64,000 nt of DNA from the NCBI GenBank assembly GCA_963922205.1, contig CAWUHX010000147.1, positions 558,001-622,000 on the forward strand, given 5' to 3'. This DNA is from Romanomermis culicivorax. Taxonomy: Eukaryota > Nematoda > Enoplea > Mermithida > Mermithidae. Below the pieces are notes generated by a model. It did no database searches. It had not been told where the DNA came from and saw nothing but the letters and a program-made list of their open reading frames with translations. Below, piece by piece: positions 44,353 to 56,773 of the stretch. The translations under genes were made by a program, and so were the position numbers. Numbering within the stretch: the stretch's first letter is position 1; every line of letters begins with the position of its first letter.

Positions 44353-47300
44353 CCCCAAGGGCTTCCTCGGCCGATTATATTGGATAAGTAGAAGTATTGT
44401 ACAAATTAGAGTGAAACCCACTCAATTCCCTCATTTGGGCCTTACACCTGGGCAGTTTTCAGTGGAATCATGGAATGTGCTTGCCTTGTCAACTGTTTGT
44501 TCGATTATGGTAGCTTTTGCTGCTTTCAGATCCCTTTTGTTGCCCATAATGATAACTGTGTAGATGTTGAGATGCATGTTGTGAATGCCACCATTGAAAG
44601 CATCCAGATTAACTGCACCCTAAATGAAGAAAAAATATTAGAACTATTTTTCTATTCAGGAAACATGTGATGAGATAAGATGAGAAGTTATAATGTATAA
44701 AAAAATGATAAAATTAGCCACTAAAGAAATCTGAAAATGAATGTAAATAGTTTTATTGGAATACTTTTGTGAAATCAAAAAATACAAGGTGGAACCTGTA
44801 AAGGGCGCTTTGTTGTGCAGAATGCTAATGATTTGGGCAAAGTTGAAATTGGATATGGATACATCTTTCCATCAATGCACAGGGAATGGGAATGGGAATC
44901 CTATATAGCACAGCTTTTATGAGCCAAAGTGGGATGCAATATTAAACAACAACTTACTTGGAACCATTTTAATAGCTAATCAAACAATTTATATAGGTTA
45001 CAATAAATTATGAAACATGGAAAATATATGAGAACATTTTCAAAGAATGCCCTTTTTATAGGGGTCTTTTTGAGTCATCATCTGTTTTCTTAAATTGCAT
45101 CTTTAGAATCTAATTATGTGGGTTTTCCATAATGTCATATGTCTGGTTACAAAATGTGGTTACTTGCCAACTAATGTTGGAGTATTTTCCTAATAGGTTT
45201 TAAATAAGATTTTGTGATTTAAATGTAGTCATTTGGGAATACTATCGTTTTTGACTAATGAGATTTTATCTGTCTACAGTTTGTTGAAAAATCGTAATAC
45301 AATGAAAGTCACAATAATACACTTTTCATTACATTTTTAGTGAAGTTATAAGCTGATAAATTCTGTCCCTTTCCATTCCCTCCACCTGTGTTTGGTGAGA
45401 GGTCAGACTAGAAATGATCAATCCATAAATGTGGAACTGCTTTTCAGGCCACTGAGTTCTTCGAATTCGTTATGTTATGTAGTATGATGTTTGATCCTAT
45501 TTATCTGAATGACCAAAATTTCAGGGAAATTTTCATTTAGACTGTAATGCAGCAACTGTTTTGCAACAAAAAAACAAGGAATATTTTGCACTTCAATATC
45601 TGATGTTTATAAGTAAATTCTTTAGCTGAACTGTCCAAGCACAAATCACTAGTATGATTTGGGTATAGCTTGTAGAGCTGTTTGATGCCACAAATGCCAA
45701 GGAGATCTATCATCGCTTTGATAATCTTAAGTGACTGAAACTTTGATAATATTCTCATCATATTGTCAGCTGAGTTATGTTGGGATCCTTCCAAGCCTAT
45801 AATAATAGCCCAATTGTGAAGCTTCAATTTAAAATTTACAGTGAGTGAATCAATTGAAAATCAGCAATGATACTGAGCTTTTTGCTTGCTCTGCTTACAG
45901 GACGTAAGGCTGGGGTCAGCCTTTCTATTTTGTTCAGGAGAGGAGTTACTTTCAACCAAACTCTTTTCAAAACTTAGAGTTTCTATTGCACTGCTCATAT
46001 AATTTGACTGGACATGACACTAGCAGCATGACATTTTGTGTGACACATGGCATTTTGGATGACAAAAAGTTTCCAGTGATTTCCAAAATTTCACAAGCCA
46101 TGTTCTGAAATTTGCAATACATTCAGAGCTAATTAAAGGTAATTGAAGCTCACATTTGGTTGATCATCCAATTCTCGGGATTTATGGCACAAATTTGGAA
46201 TAATAATGTCAGGATTAGAAACACATTCAATTTTCTCAGTTGCATCTTCCAGAAGTGCTAATTTTTGAGTGGACCCACTCTGTGAGGGTACTGGAATTAC
46301 TGTGTACAAGCTAGGTTCCAACAAGTGACAAGTTGCACACCTTGGTGTGTAGTTTCCCACTTGCAGTCAGAGCAGGGTAGCATATAAAGAGCTACTCTAG
46401 GGTAGAAACTGAATGGGGGTGGGGAACCACAGCAAGAAAGTGCTGAGATAAGTAGTCTTATTTGCCTGAATGCTGAAAACATCAGACAATTAACACCAGG
46501 GTGCTTGTTTGTTTAGATCTAACCAAAAATCTAAATTTTAATAATAATTTTTATTATTATGGATCTCCAACAACAGTGCAACGGTGGTGGTAAAAGGAGG
46601 ACAGGTATGTTGTTTTACCCAGTTTTGCCTAATAGTTTGATGTGAGAAATTTTGTAGGGGCCAAGCGGCTGGCAGACAGAACAGGGGGGACAATGTCCCA
46701 CAGGTGTTTCGTGGAAATCTTTTCCATGGGAACCATGAATTGGTCCTACAACTTAGGATAAATAGAATAATAAATAGCGCGAGTGTAAGCAAAAGTGTTA
46801 TGACAGTGTTAGATTGGGGTTGTCAATAAGTATATGTTCCAGGCGTGAATTGGAAAGGGCTAAAAGGAGCCAGCAGATGTGGAAGGGGGGCAACTGTGGG
46901 CATGCTGGCAAGCAGGAGGTGGACCAGGAGGTCCAGGCTGTGATCGACCCAAAGATCAAGGCACTGCATAAGCACAGCAAAAGATGATCTGAGCTTCTCC
47001 ATGGCCTCGTGGACAGCTGGGAATAATGAATGAATAAATAACCCACCAATCTTTTCACAGTTGGTTGCATCTTTATGAATAACCCACCAATCTTTTCACA
47101 GTTAGTTGCATCATAGGAAAGAGAATCAGCTTTTGAGATAACTATGCATCAACCTTGAATCACTCTAGCAAATGCCTAATTGATAAAAGCTCAGGCAGCC
47201 CTGATCTGGGCATAGGAAATTTTTTCTTTCTTCCACTAACTTAGGATATGAATTATTTGACTCTATTCTGCAGTATTTCAAGCAACTCCCACATAATTGC

Positions 47301-50160
47301 AACAAGGGCAAAAACGTGCAAGTCAGAGAAGAAAAAAAGCTGAATTTCATGCATTGCCTGCCAAATTATTGTTTTCCAAAAAACACCTATATTTTTGTGC
47401 ATTTTTGCCTGACAGTTCAAGGGTAAATAACAGTTTTACCTTTATTAACAGTGTGTACTTCATGATGACCATTTCGCTATAAAATTGCATTATAAATGGT
47501 CCATGAAAATAGCAAGAATTATGCACTGTAGCAGTAAAGTTTTTCATGTTTTTCCTGAAAATATGCACACAAAAACGAATGAGAGATATCATTCATGAGT
47601 ACACCCCCATGCTGGCCACTGAGTTGAGGACAATCACACTCCCCATTATAAAACTGATTGGGTACAGTATTGGGTACAGGGTTTTTGGTACACTCTTTTC
47701 TCACATTTTGCATGCAACATAAATGCACTGATGGTTCTCTGAGTGAGTTCACCAGACTAATGTATTAAATTATTTACATATCTTGGTGGAGTCACATATG
47801 GATCTATTTGTTTTCTGATGCTTGGATTGCTTTTAAGGAATAAAAACAAATATGTGTCGATATTAATGTGTGACACAGGGGGCAAAAGTTTCTGCATCTG
47901 CCTTCCAACTTCTTATCCTGAGCTAGATCACAATGTGGACAATACAAGCAGCACAAAAAAAGTTGTTTGATGTAGTAATGATCATGGTAGTGAATATTGA
48001 AAATATGATTCACTCTGTACCCATAAAAATTTTAATGTACACTTGGTCACAAAAACTGAAGCGAGCCAACCTTTTAATATAGGATTATTCGAGCTATTTC
48101 TCGATAAAAATTTTGATTTGATAATTTGGTAGTAGAACAGCCTGCAGCTTTTCCCAGGAAAATCTCCAGGTTTATTTATAGTGGACTGATCTTACTTATC
48201 TCACTTGGTTTCCAATACATTATTTTGTCATTTATGTTTGGGATCCAAACAGGGTTTAGAGATGTAAGGTTTAGCAACTTTTAAAGTTCCAGCAAAACAC
48301 AGGTCATCGTGATTATTGATTTGCAGGATACAAGGCCACATTCCAGAAATTTGATTTCTTTTAGGTATAAAGGGGCATTATGAATGTCTCAAATAAAGGA
48401 AAAAAAGTTTTTGAAATTAATAAAATGCAGACAGGTACATGAGGAAGCTTACTATTTTCTCGCAACAGGGTCAGAAGAATACTACTAAGTCTATTGTCTC
48501 AACTATCAATTTGAATTTACTGCTCTCTTTGAGAACTGCATTAAGTATATTCATAATCGAATCCTTCATGAGGGCATGTTTTAGCCTACAGTACCCAACA
48601 AAATTAATGCATCACTAATAATCCACTGGAGGAAAACTAGAGGTGTATTAGAGCTTAGTGTAGGTTGGAAATGTTGCATTATTGAGGGAATATTGGAGGT
48701 GTGCTACAGGTACTGTATACTGTACAGTTTTTGAGTACTGTATAGTTGTATGGGACTGACGTGAACGAATTGCAAGAAAAGCATTGTGAGATGTGAAATT
48801 CATGTGGACAGTTGTACTGTAAGTACAGAGAATGCAGGATGATTCATGTTCATATTCACTGGCCTTGACCTTTTTTCATGTCCTGACTCCTCATCAACAT
48901 GCATCGTATCTTCCTTGATGATGATCCAAGAAAGCTAGAACAAAGATTTTCTGGTTCAGCATGATCGATTATGCTATCAAGCTGATTTGAAAGTTCTGTA
49001 TGTATGCAGGTAATTTATGGAAAACATGAAACATCAATTTAAAGTTTCAAAAAATGTATGACTATTCCCTTTTTATATGTTTTACATTAGGGAATTCTTC
49101 CATGTGCTGTAAGTATTTCATTTAGTTACTGTGTCTTGAGCGTAGGTGCCTTATACTTCAATTTACTGTAATCCTGCATATTTTATATATACTATTGTTT
49201 CAGATTCAACGCACGAAGCAGGTGTACGAAAAGGACAAGAACGTTTGGTGAAAAATATTAGTTTTATTGTATAAATATATTGTTCTTTGAAAAATTAAAA
49301 TCTTTTAATTTGATGACCAACAACCGAAAACTGTGCTTGCTTCAAGTGTAGCAAATAAGGATAGATTTTCAAACATCCTTTTTTAATTTTCATACATGCA
49401 TATCGAGCAGGGCTATCACTATTTTTCGATCCTACTGGAAAGCCTAATGTCAAGGGTGGGTAAAAATGTTTTTATTCAGTAAATTTACAAAACACTTTAT
49501 AAAATCTTATACAAAAGGCTCAATTCCATTAGCTCTCTTTTTGAGCTTGGAGCTCCTTGCTTGTTGGACAGCGTTTGTTCTCAAATTGTTCCGCCTTCAT
49601 TGCAACAACAAGTCGGCCTCTAACCAATATCATTCAAAAACGACATCGTTTTTGATGGCGCTAGCTTTTGCCATGAATTCGCGAACCATCGTTTTTATTT
49701 TTTGTAAAATACTTGGTGCAATTGCTTCAATTGTAGCCACCGTTCGCCTCGTTTCACATTTGATTTGACTAAAATATCATCGCCAAAAAAAATCTGTAAA
49801 AGAAGGAATGTATAAAAAGCAGAATCAGTTCATTGATCAATGTAATTCAAAGGTATTGTTTTATTTCAGCTGCTGTTTTAGTCACTGAAGTAAGGCTGTT
49901 GTCTTATCTCTACACCCACCTAGCTACCTAGCTCTGGTGCCCCATTAGTCTGGTTTTCAGCATTCAGGCTGATTATTTATCTAAATAGGAAGTGATTATC
50001 AAATTTGTGAGATCGTTGATCAGTAGGAGTTGCTTTGTAGTGGCACAGAAATATGTGCACAGAAAACACAAACTGAAATGCACAAAAAAACGAAAACAGG
50101 AGACTGGAATGTAAGGAGTAGTGAAATAACGGAAACATGAGAAAATATGTTGCAACATTG
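44353..50160. other. No recognisable gene
   Basis: About 5.8 kb with only short frames and no motif I can defend. A 33-base direct duplication (aacccaccaatcttttcaca and following) lies at 47039-47071 and 47080-47112. This could hold introns or regulatory DNA of an unseen host gene, but nothing shows it. Confidence 0.35.
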
Positions 50161-50164
50161 TACA

Positions 50165-50500
50165 AAATTAACAGTGGAAAATGAGTGAGTAAAAGAAGAT
50201 CAACAGATGAAACAAAAGTAGAAAAGAATAGACAACTGGAAAAGAAAAAAATTAAGAGTAGACAAATAGAAAAAGAAATGAGAACTGAGATACGAGATAA
50301 GGGAAACAGTGGATAAAAAGAAATGAAGAAGAAATGTATGGAAACAATAATTGAGAAACAAACAGAAACAACACAATATGAAAACAAGACGGAAAGAATT
50401 GGGACCAAGAATTCTGTGACTCAGATCGATGAAAATAGAGAGGAAGAAACTGAAACAGGTAAGAATGAAAGGGAGACAAAGAAGAAATGATAAGGAAAAT
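50165..50500. repeat. Purine-rich low-complexity tract
   Basis: The plus strand is almost all A and G (gaaa, gaga and aagaag units) over about 330 bases, giving spurious pyrimidine-coded minus frames full of Ser, Phe and Leu. Confidence 0.6.
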
Positions 50501-50544
50501 ATAGGGAAAATGTCCAGAATCAGTTTCTCTAATGTAAGATTTAC

Positions 50545-50612
50545 AACATTTTACAACTGTTTTACAACTGTTTTACAACACCCACTGTTTTTTACAACTG
50601 CTTTACAACACC
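50545..50612 (+). repeat. Short tandem repeat, ttttacaactg unit
   Basis: An 11-base unit (ttttacaactg with small variants) occurs about five times in a row. Confidence 0.7.
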
Positions 50613-50789
50613 AGGTAGGTACTGTTGTATAAACATCTTATGGAAAGAATTAATACAAAAATATTAAAACCTAATGACTCCAAGTACATAATCTTTGCAC
50701 AGGAACTTTTTACAATGTAGTTCAAACTGTAATTATTTTTCACAACTCCTAAACTTGGTCTATTTATTTTTTCAATTTTTCTTCTCATT

Positions 50790-51136
50790 AAAATTTTTAA
50801 GTTTAAATTAAAATTTACATTTTAATTTTTGTTCATTTTATCAATTTGAAATTCAAATTTAATTTAAGCTTAATTTCTACTTTTCAATTTAATTTTTTTT
50901 ATTCATTTCATAACTTAAATTTTTTCAATTGATTATTATTCAAATTTATTTTTATTTTTAATTGATTTATATAAATTTATTCCTTTTCACTTTTTTATAT
51001 AAATTTATTCATTTTTACTTTTTTATTCAAATTTAATTCATTCGTTTCATTTTCACTAAGATTTAAATTTAATTTTTTGAATTTAAAACTGTTCGTAAAT
51101 TTAAAACTTAAATTTTAACTTTTTCAAATTTTCAAT
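50790..51136. repeat. Extreme AT-rich block
   Basis: Repeated aatttaaatt-like words with hardly any G or C. It marks the truncated downstream end of the gag-protease remnant that follows on the minus strand. Confidence 0.6.
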
Positions 51137-51685
51137 TTAAAACTGCTCTTTAAAATTTAAAATGTAATTATCTTTGAAATTCAAAATTGTGTGGATATCT
51201 GGGTGCGCTAGAAAATCGGTGCCAATGATACATTGGTCGTTTCCATCATCGTCGAGGATCAGGCATTTGATCATATGCTCTCGGGACGCGGATTCCATTG
51301 TAACAACTACTGGACCATAAGCGTTGACAATGGCGCCATCGGTGACTTTGATTTTTCCACAAATCGGGAGTTGGAGCGATTGCTTGTCGAAAGCGCGTTT
51401 GACTAATCCTGAGGACAAAACGGAGCATTGGGCACCGGTGTCGATGAGCGTGTGTGCTTTAACGGCTCCAATCTTGATTGGAATTTGGAAAGCTCTTGTG
51501 AAGGCGTACTTGCGAACAAAGGATTTTGAAGACGGCATGAGGTTATCGATTTGACAAACGGACGAGCAAATTGGCATGGGTCCTGAAATGCGCGGCCCAT
51601 CGCGTTCCAACAGACTATGCCGGGGCTGACAATCGGTGCGGTGGAAGCGATTTCTTAAGACGGGATGACCATATTGGCTGCCCAT
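51137..51685 (-). pseudogene. Retropepsin of a relative of element 1 (element 4)
   Basis: The minus-strand frame contains [20 protein letters not shown] (active site DTG intact), KIKVTDGAIVNAYGPVVV and a second block [19 protein letters not shown]. These match [32 protein letters not shown] and [19 protein letters not shown] of element 1 block by block. Pol is missing beyond it; the sequence falls into the AT-rich block at 51136. Confidence 0.85.
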
Positions 51686-51759
51686 GTCGATTGATTGTTG
51701 GCGCGTGTTTCAAGAGCGGGCGTTGACGCGGCATTTGGCGGCGGTAGCGTGGGTAGGGC

Positions 51760-53802
51760 TAGTTGTAACTCTGAGGACTAGGAACTGGGGCGTGATGAAT
51801 CTGTTGGTGTTGTGAAGTACGAAGCCCGCACGGCGTTGTAGTGAATATGTTGTTCCCATGGGGCCGGGAATTGATGGTTTGGATAGACAGCGTAGGTATT
51901 CTGAACAAAATCATTGGGGCGCTGTATAGAATTACGTTCATAAAAATGGTTTCGCGGGCCGCGGGCGTAGTTTGTGCCTTGTTGGGGCGGTCCTCCATGG
52001 TGGGGTCTCCAATCGCGCTGGCCACGAATATCGTTCAAGTTGGTTCAAAAATCGGCTTGCTGTGAATGGGCAGCCTAGGTTGGACGATTTGGTTTGTGTC
52101 GGGTTAGCTGTTGAGCATTTTGCCGCTTGAGCCAGATGCAATCTTTGGTGTTGTGGGTGCTGGATTTGTGAGCGTCGCACCAAAGAGCTGTAGGCTGCAT
52201 AGTGCGCATGCGATCTCGGCTGGCGGATCGATCCAAACGATTTGCATAGGGCTCTCCGTTTTGAGATTGATGGCATGAACTTTGTTGTCTGTTGAGAGGT
52301 AGCATTTCCTCGGGACGTTGGCGTGACTTTCATTCTTCCTAGTCGCGATCATATCGCTGAATCAACTGTTCTAAAAGCATCTCCATGCGGGGTGGCTGTG
52401 GCGGGGGCGGTTCTATCACTTGTGGTTGGAAAGAGACGAATTTAGGGGGCGGTGGCGCCAAATTCTGGGGTCTGCTGTCCGTGGAGGGAGAGCGCTCCCC
52501 GTAGCGATTTTGAGGGCGGTCCATGCTGTGGCCGCAGTCGAAATGGCGGTCAAAAGGTTGCAGGGACTTCGGCCGTTGTACTTCGGGGTCGGCTTGGTTC
52601 ACGAGGATAGGTCTTTCCACGGTGCCAATTTCGACTTTGGTTGCATTGAGGACACTATGGGCTTTAGCTACGGCTTTGGCCAATTGTTGGACATCCGTGA
52701 AGCCTTTCGCTTGTTCCCCAATTGTTAATTGATAGAAAACAGGCATTTTTGTCAAAAAAGTGTCAATTACTTATTTGTGCCAGAAGGTTTGGTCTTCATC
52801 CTGATACAATAACTGTACATAAGTCATTACCTTACTTAAGAACATGGCGGGTTCCTCTCCAACTTCCGGGGTGATTGATGCGAGCTAGCGTTTGAGAGTC
52901 ATTTCATTGCAATCCAGGGCTAGTTGGAACATGAGCAAATTTTTGGCGTCTTCGTACCGAGTCATATCTTGGATCATATCACTCGGCGTATCACGGGTGA
53001 GTTGGCGTAGTGCACTCATTCTTACATGGTTGGAGGCATCGTAGCCAAACTCGTTTTCGAGAGGGATGAAGAAGCGTAACAGATGTTTATTTGTCGTGGC
53101 ACCGTCGATAATCAACGGGTGCATGTTGTCGACAATTGTTTTGATGCGGCTATCCTCTTCAGGATGAGATGTGTGGGGCATATTGTACCGAGGTTGCGGG
53201 TGGTCATAATAATCGTCCGGTGGATAGTCTGAGAAACCGAAATGGTTTGCCGCGGGCGGTTGGCGCCTTTGAAGCGCGGAACGGTGTAATTCTTCTTCGG
53301 CGCGTGTGATGCGGGAAAGTTCGTTATTGTACAGGGTATCCGTCGACGGCGCTTTAGGTTTGACTTGGTTTGGCAGTCGCCCAAAGATTTGAGCCGGTTC
53401 AGTTTCATGGAGAGTTTCGTTTGGGATATAGATATCTCTCATTTCCTCGCCGTGAAACCATGAGGACACCGGTGGTGGTCTTGGTGTGGGCGGATTGCGC
53501 CCGTTAGTTGCGGCGGCGGTTGTAGAAATTAACTGTTGCATTGGCTCTGCGAGTGGGGCGAAGTGTGCGTTTGTAACTTTTGTTTGTTCTTGGATTTTGC
53601 GTTGGACGCATAGTTGCTGGGCTTGAAATTGATCGGAAACGGCGCCGATGATTTGATCAATCGTTTGTACAGTAGGAACGTTATTTGTTATGCCCATTTG
53701 ATCAAAACTCAGAGCACGGCGCGGCGCTGTGGCAGTGTTAGGAGAACTAGATCGCGACAGTAGACGTGTGAGGTCCGGGGGTGTATGGCTTACTTTTGGC
53801 AT
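51760..53802 (-). pseudogene. Gag of element 4, broken by in-frame stops
   Basis: The likely ATG is at 53802. One frame can be followed for about 2 kb through several nonsense codons (at 52885, about 52757 and 52339, and more downstream). It has a Pro/Ser-rich N-terminus and a capsid-like region (FGYDASNHVRMSALRQLTRD, then MTRYEDAKNLLMFQLA). A Pro-rich linker precedes the variant knuckle [14 protein letters not shown] (C-x2-H-x4-H-x4-C, near 52135-52180), and an Arg/Gln/Asn-rich tail follows. The order and the unusual knuckle match element 1. The frame is kept although stops are many, so decay is by point changes more than indels. It shifts frame only before the protease. Confidence 0.8.
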
Positions 53803-54080
53803 CTTTTTTGTAGGGTATAGTAACCTCTTCTGTAACCTTGGGCGCAGCTGTGGGGGGGTCCAATTGTTGAATCTTTGAGCATTTTCGGATGCAACAGGGA
53901 AAGAAAGCGTACAATCCAAGCGGTCACCAGTGTTGTATTTGGTATGTTGGGTCCGGGCGATGAACCGTGGGCAGGATTGGGATTCCGAGGTTGCATCCTT
54001 AATGTACGTGTTTCCCACACCCACATTTACCCGATAAACTGATTACTTGTACTTAAGCCCCAACACTAAAATATCCCACC

Positions 54081-54109
54081 AATTAAGGAAAAATCTAATT
54101 TCCTTAATT
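54081..54109. repeat. Perfect short hairpin
   Basis: AATTAAGGAAA pairs with TTTCCTTAATT across a 7-base loop. It lies about 280 bases upstream of the gag start of element 4 on its minus strand. Its role is unknown. Confidence 0.5.
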
Positions 54110-54455
54110 GTCTCCCTTAACATGTAAGATTCAAGGTGAGAGATTTCTACCTTTTATATTACCCAATAAAAACAAGAAAAAACACTTATGTACACAATGC
54201 AAAAATGGGCGAGAATAATAAAAGTGATCAACTCCCACGCACTGGAACAAAAAGAGAAAGAGTTGCGTGGTGGGAGGCAGCTAATGATGAACTAGTGGTG
54301 GCCAGCAAGGCGCACAACTAGTGTATTAAAACAAACGAAAAATATATATCAATAACAACAAATGAGAGAGACCAACGCATGTGTACCGACGTTCGCTACA
54401 GTAAGACGGCTATTTATGGTCCGCGTTGCTCTCTCCACTTGCCACCTGTGGGCCT

Positions 54456-54785
54456 CTAACGGGCTTTGACAAAACGACAAAAATCGGAGGAAAACACACT
54501 ACAACAAATATGGACAATTCTCAAATGGGAGCAAAGTTCATACAGCGAGTGGAACAAAGGAGTCCCATCATTGTGGCAAGTAGGACAAAAATAAGCAACA
54601 TTCATATCAGGTTTGCTTTTGGCTCTATGATTACGGTGAATGTGTACGTTAATTGATGCCAAACATAATTTAGTCCCACAGTCCTCATGAGGACATGGAT
54701 AAAATTTAAAGCCAAAGTAGAAAATACGATAGTGTAAAAAGATCTGCTGCTTAATGATACTGCAGCCACACAGCTTGCAAATCAT
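54456..54785 (-). CDS. C2H2 zinc-finger coding fragment
   Basis: The frame starts with ATG at 54785 and opens MICKLCGCSI. It then has a long-form finger in CPHEDCGTKLCLASINVHIH (C-x4-C with paired His) and a third finger in YFCPTCHNDGTPLFHSLYEL followed by CSHLRIVH. The first is C-x2-C with a later His. The arrangement recalls a class of invertebrate proteins that begin with three irregular C2H2 fingers. After the last finger the frame runs into sequence that looks non-coding, so this is either a first exon with an unrecognised donor or a fragment. No partner exons were found. Confidence 0.45.
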   Translation of the reverse strand: MICKLCGCSIIKQQIFLHYRIFYFGFKFYPCPHEDCGTKLCLASINVHIHRNHRAKSKPDMNVAYFCPTCHNDGTPLFHSLYELCSHLRIVHICCSVFSSDFCRFVKAR

Positions 54786-56221
54786 TGTCGAAATTAGCTG
54801 AATATTGAAATGATTATAGAAATCATACCATAAAAAATAGTTTGCATATGGATATGCATAACTCTGATCTGAGTGGGAAATTATGCATGTTAAGATGAAA
54901 ATTAGAGTTGAAATTCAAAATGTTTTCTATCTATTGAGATGTCAAGAACCCACTTTTTGGCTGAAAACAATTGATTTTTGGTATTTTGATTGGCATTAAT
55001 AATGTTCAACAGGTGAATCAACTTTTGTCTAGGTATCAAAGGTCCAATCATTTAGAATTAACCCTCGCTTGTCAAAAATCCAAACAGTTGACAAAATTAA
55101 ATATGTATTTCAATTGCCACAACCTGAAATTTTTGATGGCGCCACAAACAGAACTTCAGTCATAAAAATTCGAGACATTGATAACTAGAAGTCAAAACTA
55201 GTTGTTGAATTAAAACTTCTGAAAATTGATTCTTCAAAAATTTACGCCCATTTTTATCCCTGTTAAAAGTTTTCGACCAGTCTTAGAAGCTGACCGACCT
55301 GCAGTTTTCCTGAGAATTTAGTGCCCAAAAATTAAAAAACTGATGTAAGCTCTTCTCTACCATTCTTCTTCAAGCTTGTATTTTGCGCGTCATCAAATTT
55401 TTTTGTCTAATTTTTAGTGCAGAATGACCACTGCTTCTGCTTAATAAAATGCACATAATGATGTTTTCATTTAGTTTTGTAACTAAAAAGCGCTATAACT
55501 TAGCAGTAACCCGTCCATCCCACTTTTAGCTGACGTTTTCCTCTTTTCTGCTTCCTACGACGCCACTCACATAATGATTTGGGCCAACTAAAATGCGGAC
55601 CCCGACACGGACAGGTTGCGGACAGGCAAAAAATATGCCAGAATCTGTCAGAATCCGCCTGTCCTGTCCTGCCCACGTTTTAGAGACATTTTTGTTTGTC
55701 CGCGACCTGTTGGTGTCCTTGTCCGCGTTTTACTCACACCTTGATGATTTCGTGATTTAGTTTCTATCTTTTTAACCTAATTTACCACTATTTTTAATCT
55801 CCTATTTAGACGTAATAAACTATTATTATTATTATTATATAGTTTTATAACTACATTCTAATCAATAATTAACTCGAATTCCAGCCAGAGAGCAGAGCAG
55901 GGCTTCTTCAAAAACATCAGGAAAAAAACGTCAGATTTCCGGGGGCGGGTTCTCCTACTCCTCCCCTCCCTCCTCCAAATTCCTCTACTTCACTACATTT
56001 TTGCCCGACTTGTAAGTTGTAACAATGTTTGCTGTTTGGCCCTCCACTAGTTCTCGAGTTAATTATCGATTCCCATTCCTAATCCAGAACCAGAACGCCA
56101 TCAAAATTCAAAAAATCAGAAAATTTTCAAAAAGTTCGGCAGGTAAATTTATACAGTAACTTCGGAATATAGGCAGCTGATCACATGTCTGTGCGCATAA
56201 ATATCTACCTGCGACCCTTTT
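54786..56221. other. No recognisable gene
   Basis: Apart from the inverted repeat at 55589-55733, this stretch holds only short frames and short A/T microsatellites such as (ATT)n near 55820. Confidence 0.4.
55589..55733. repeat. Small inverted-repeat element
   Basis: Left arm 55589-55627 (starting taaaatgcggac) and right arm 55696-55733 (ending gtccgcgttttac) are imperfect inverted copies of about 38 bases, GC-rich in AT-rich DNA. The internal part repeats cctgtcc units. The structure suggests a MITE-like or foldback element of about 145 bp. Confidence 0.5.
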
Positions 56222-56222
56222 C

Positions 56223-56373
56223 AACATGAAAATTTCATGTTGGTGCAACATGAAAAAAATACAAAAATGATGGTATGTTATTTTTCATGTTAGTTCAACA
56301 TGAAACTTTTTCTTATGGAATTAAACATGAAAGTTTCATGTTCGAGAAGAAGTGAACATTAAAAGTTCATGTT
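56223..56373. repeat. Cluster of AACATGAAA/TTTCATGTT palindromes
   Basis: At least three near-perfect palindromes occur: 56223-56241 (aacatgaaaatttcatgtt), 56323-56342 and 56355-56373. Half sites and an inverted pair lie between them at 56247-56311. All use the same core word CATGAAA and its complement. The cluster ends 70 bases before the first gene of the capsid cluster. Confidence 0.7.
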
Positions 56374-56442
56374 GATTAAACAAATCGTTTTTACAGTGTA
56401 TTATCCAAAGCAAAACCTAAGCAGCGCAAAGCTATTATACAA

Positions 56443-56700
56443 ATGGCTGACGACGATCTGATTCTGTGCTTATGCGAGTGCATACTTAACACATTAAACG
56501 GAAATATAAAGGTCCCACCCAAAAAAGTTGAGGGATTAAAAAAGCATAAATACAATTTGAGAATTCTAGCGGATAAAAACACAAAGTTAAAGGATAGAAA
56601 AACGATACTCGAGCAACAAGGCGGTTTTTTGCTTGCATTGTTGGCTCCAGTTTTAGGAATAGCAGGTCAATTAATAATTGATGCTTTGAAGAAAAAATGA
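56443..56700 (+). CDS. Adenovirus pX-like small protein of the Polinton remnant
   Basis: An intact 85-residue ORF starts with ATG. It has an acidic start, a Lys-rich middle and, after GG, a hydrophobic segment (FLLALLAPVLGIAGQLIIDA) ending in four basic residues. Small proteins with a GG-F/L-L hydrophobic C-terminus lie next to capsid genes in Polintons and adintoviruses and have been compared with adenovirus core protein X. That comparison is from memory of the layout. The next gene follows after 73 bases on the same strand. Membrane or DNA binding would both fit the composition. Confidence 0.55.
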   Translation: MADDDLILCLCECILNTLNGNIKVPPKKVEGLKKHKYNLRILADKNTKLKDRKTILEQQGGFLLALLAPVLGIAGQLIIDALKKK

Positions 56701-56773
56701 TGCACACAAACAAAATGATTCTAGTTCCTCACAATGTAGCCAGGGGGGACGAACCTTTAACCTGGACAAGGAA

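Noticed and set aside
46133-46482. Cys-containing minus frames resembling a finger
   Set aside because: Spacing does not fit any known zinc-binding motif.
48585-48740. Possible Tc1-like terminal sequence (tacagtacccaacaaaattaatg)
   Set aside because: No matching inverted end or transposase found.
49973-50479. Long Ser/Phe/Leu-rich minus-strand ORFs
   Set aside because: Products of the purine-rich low-complexity tract.
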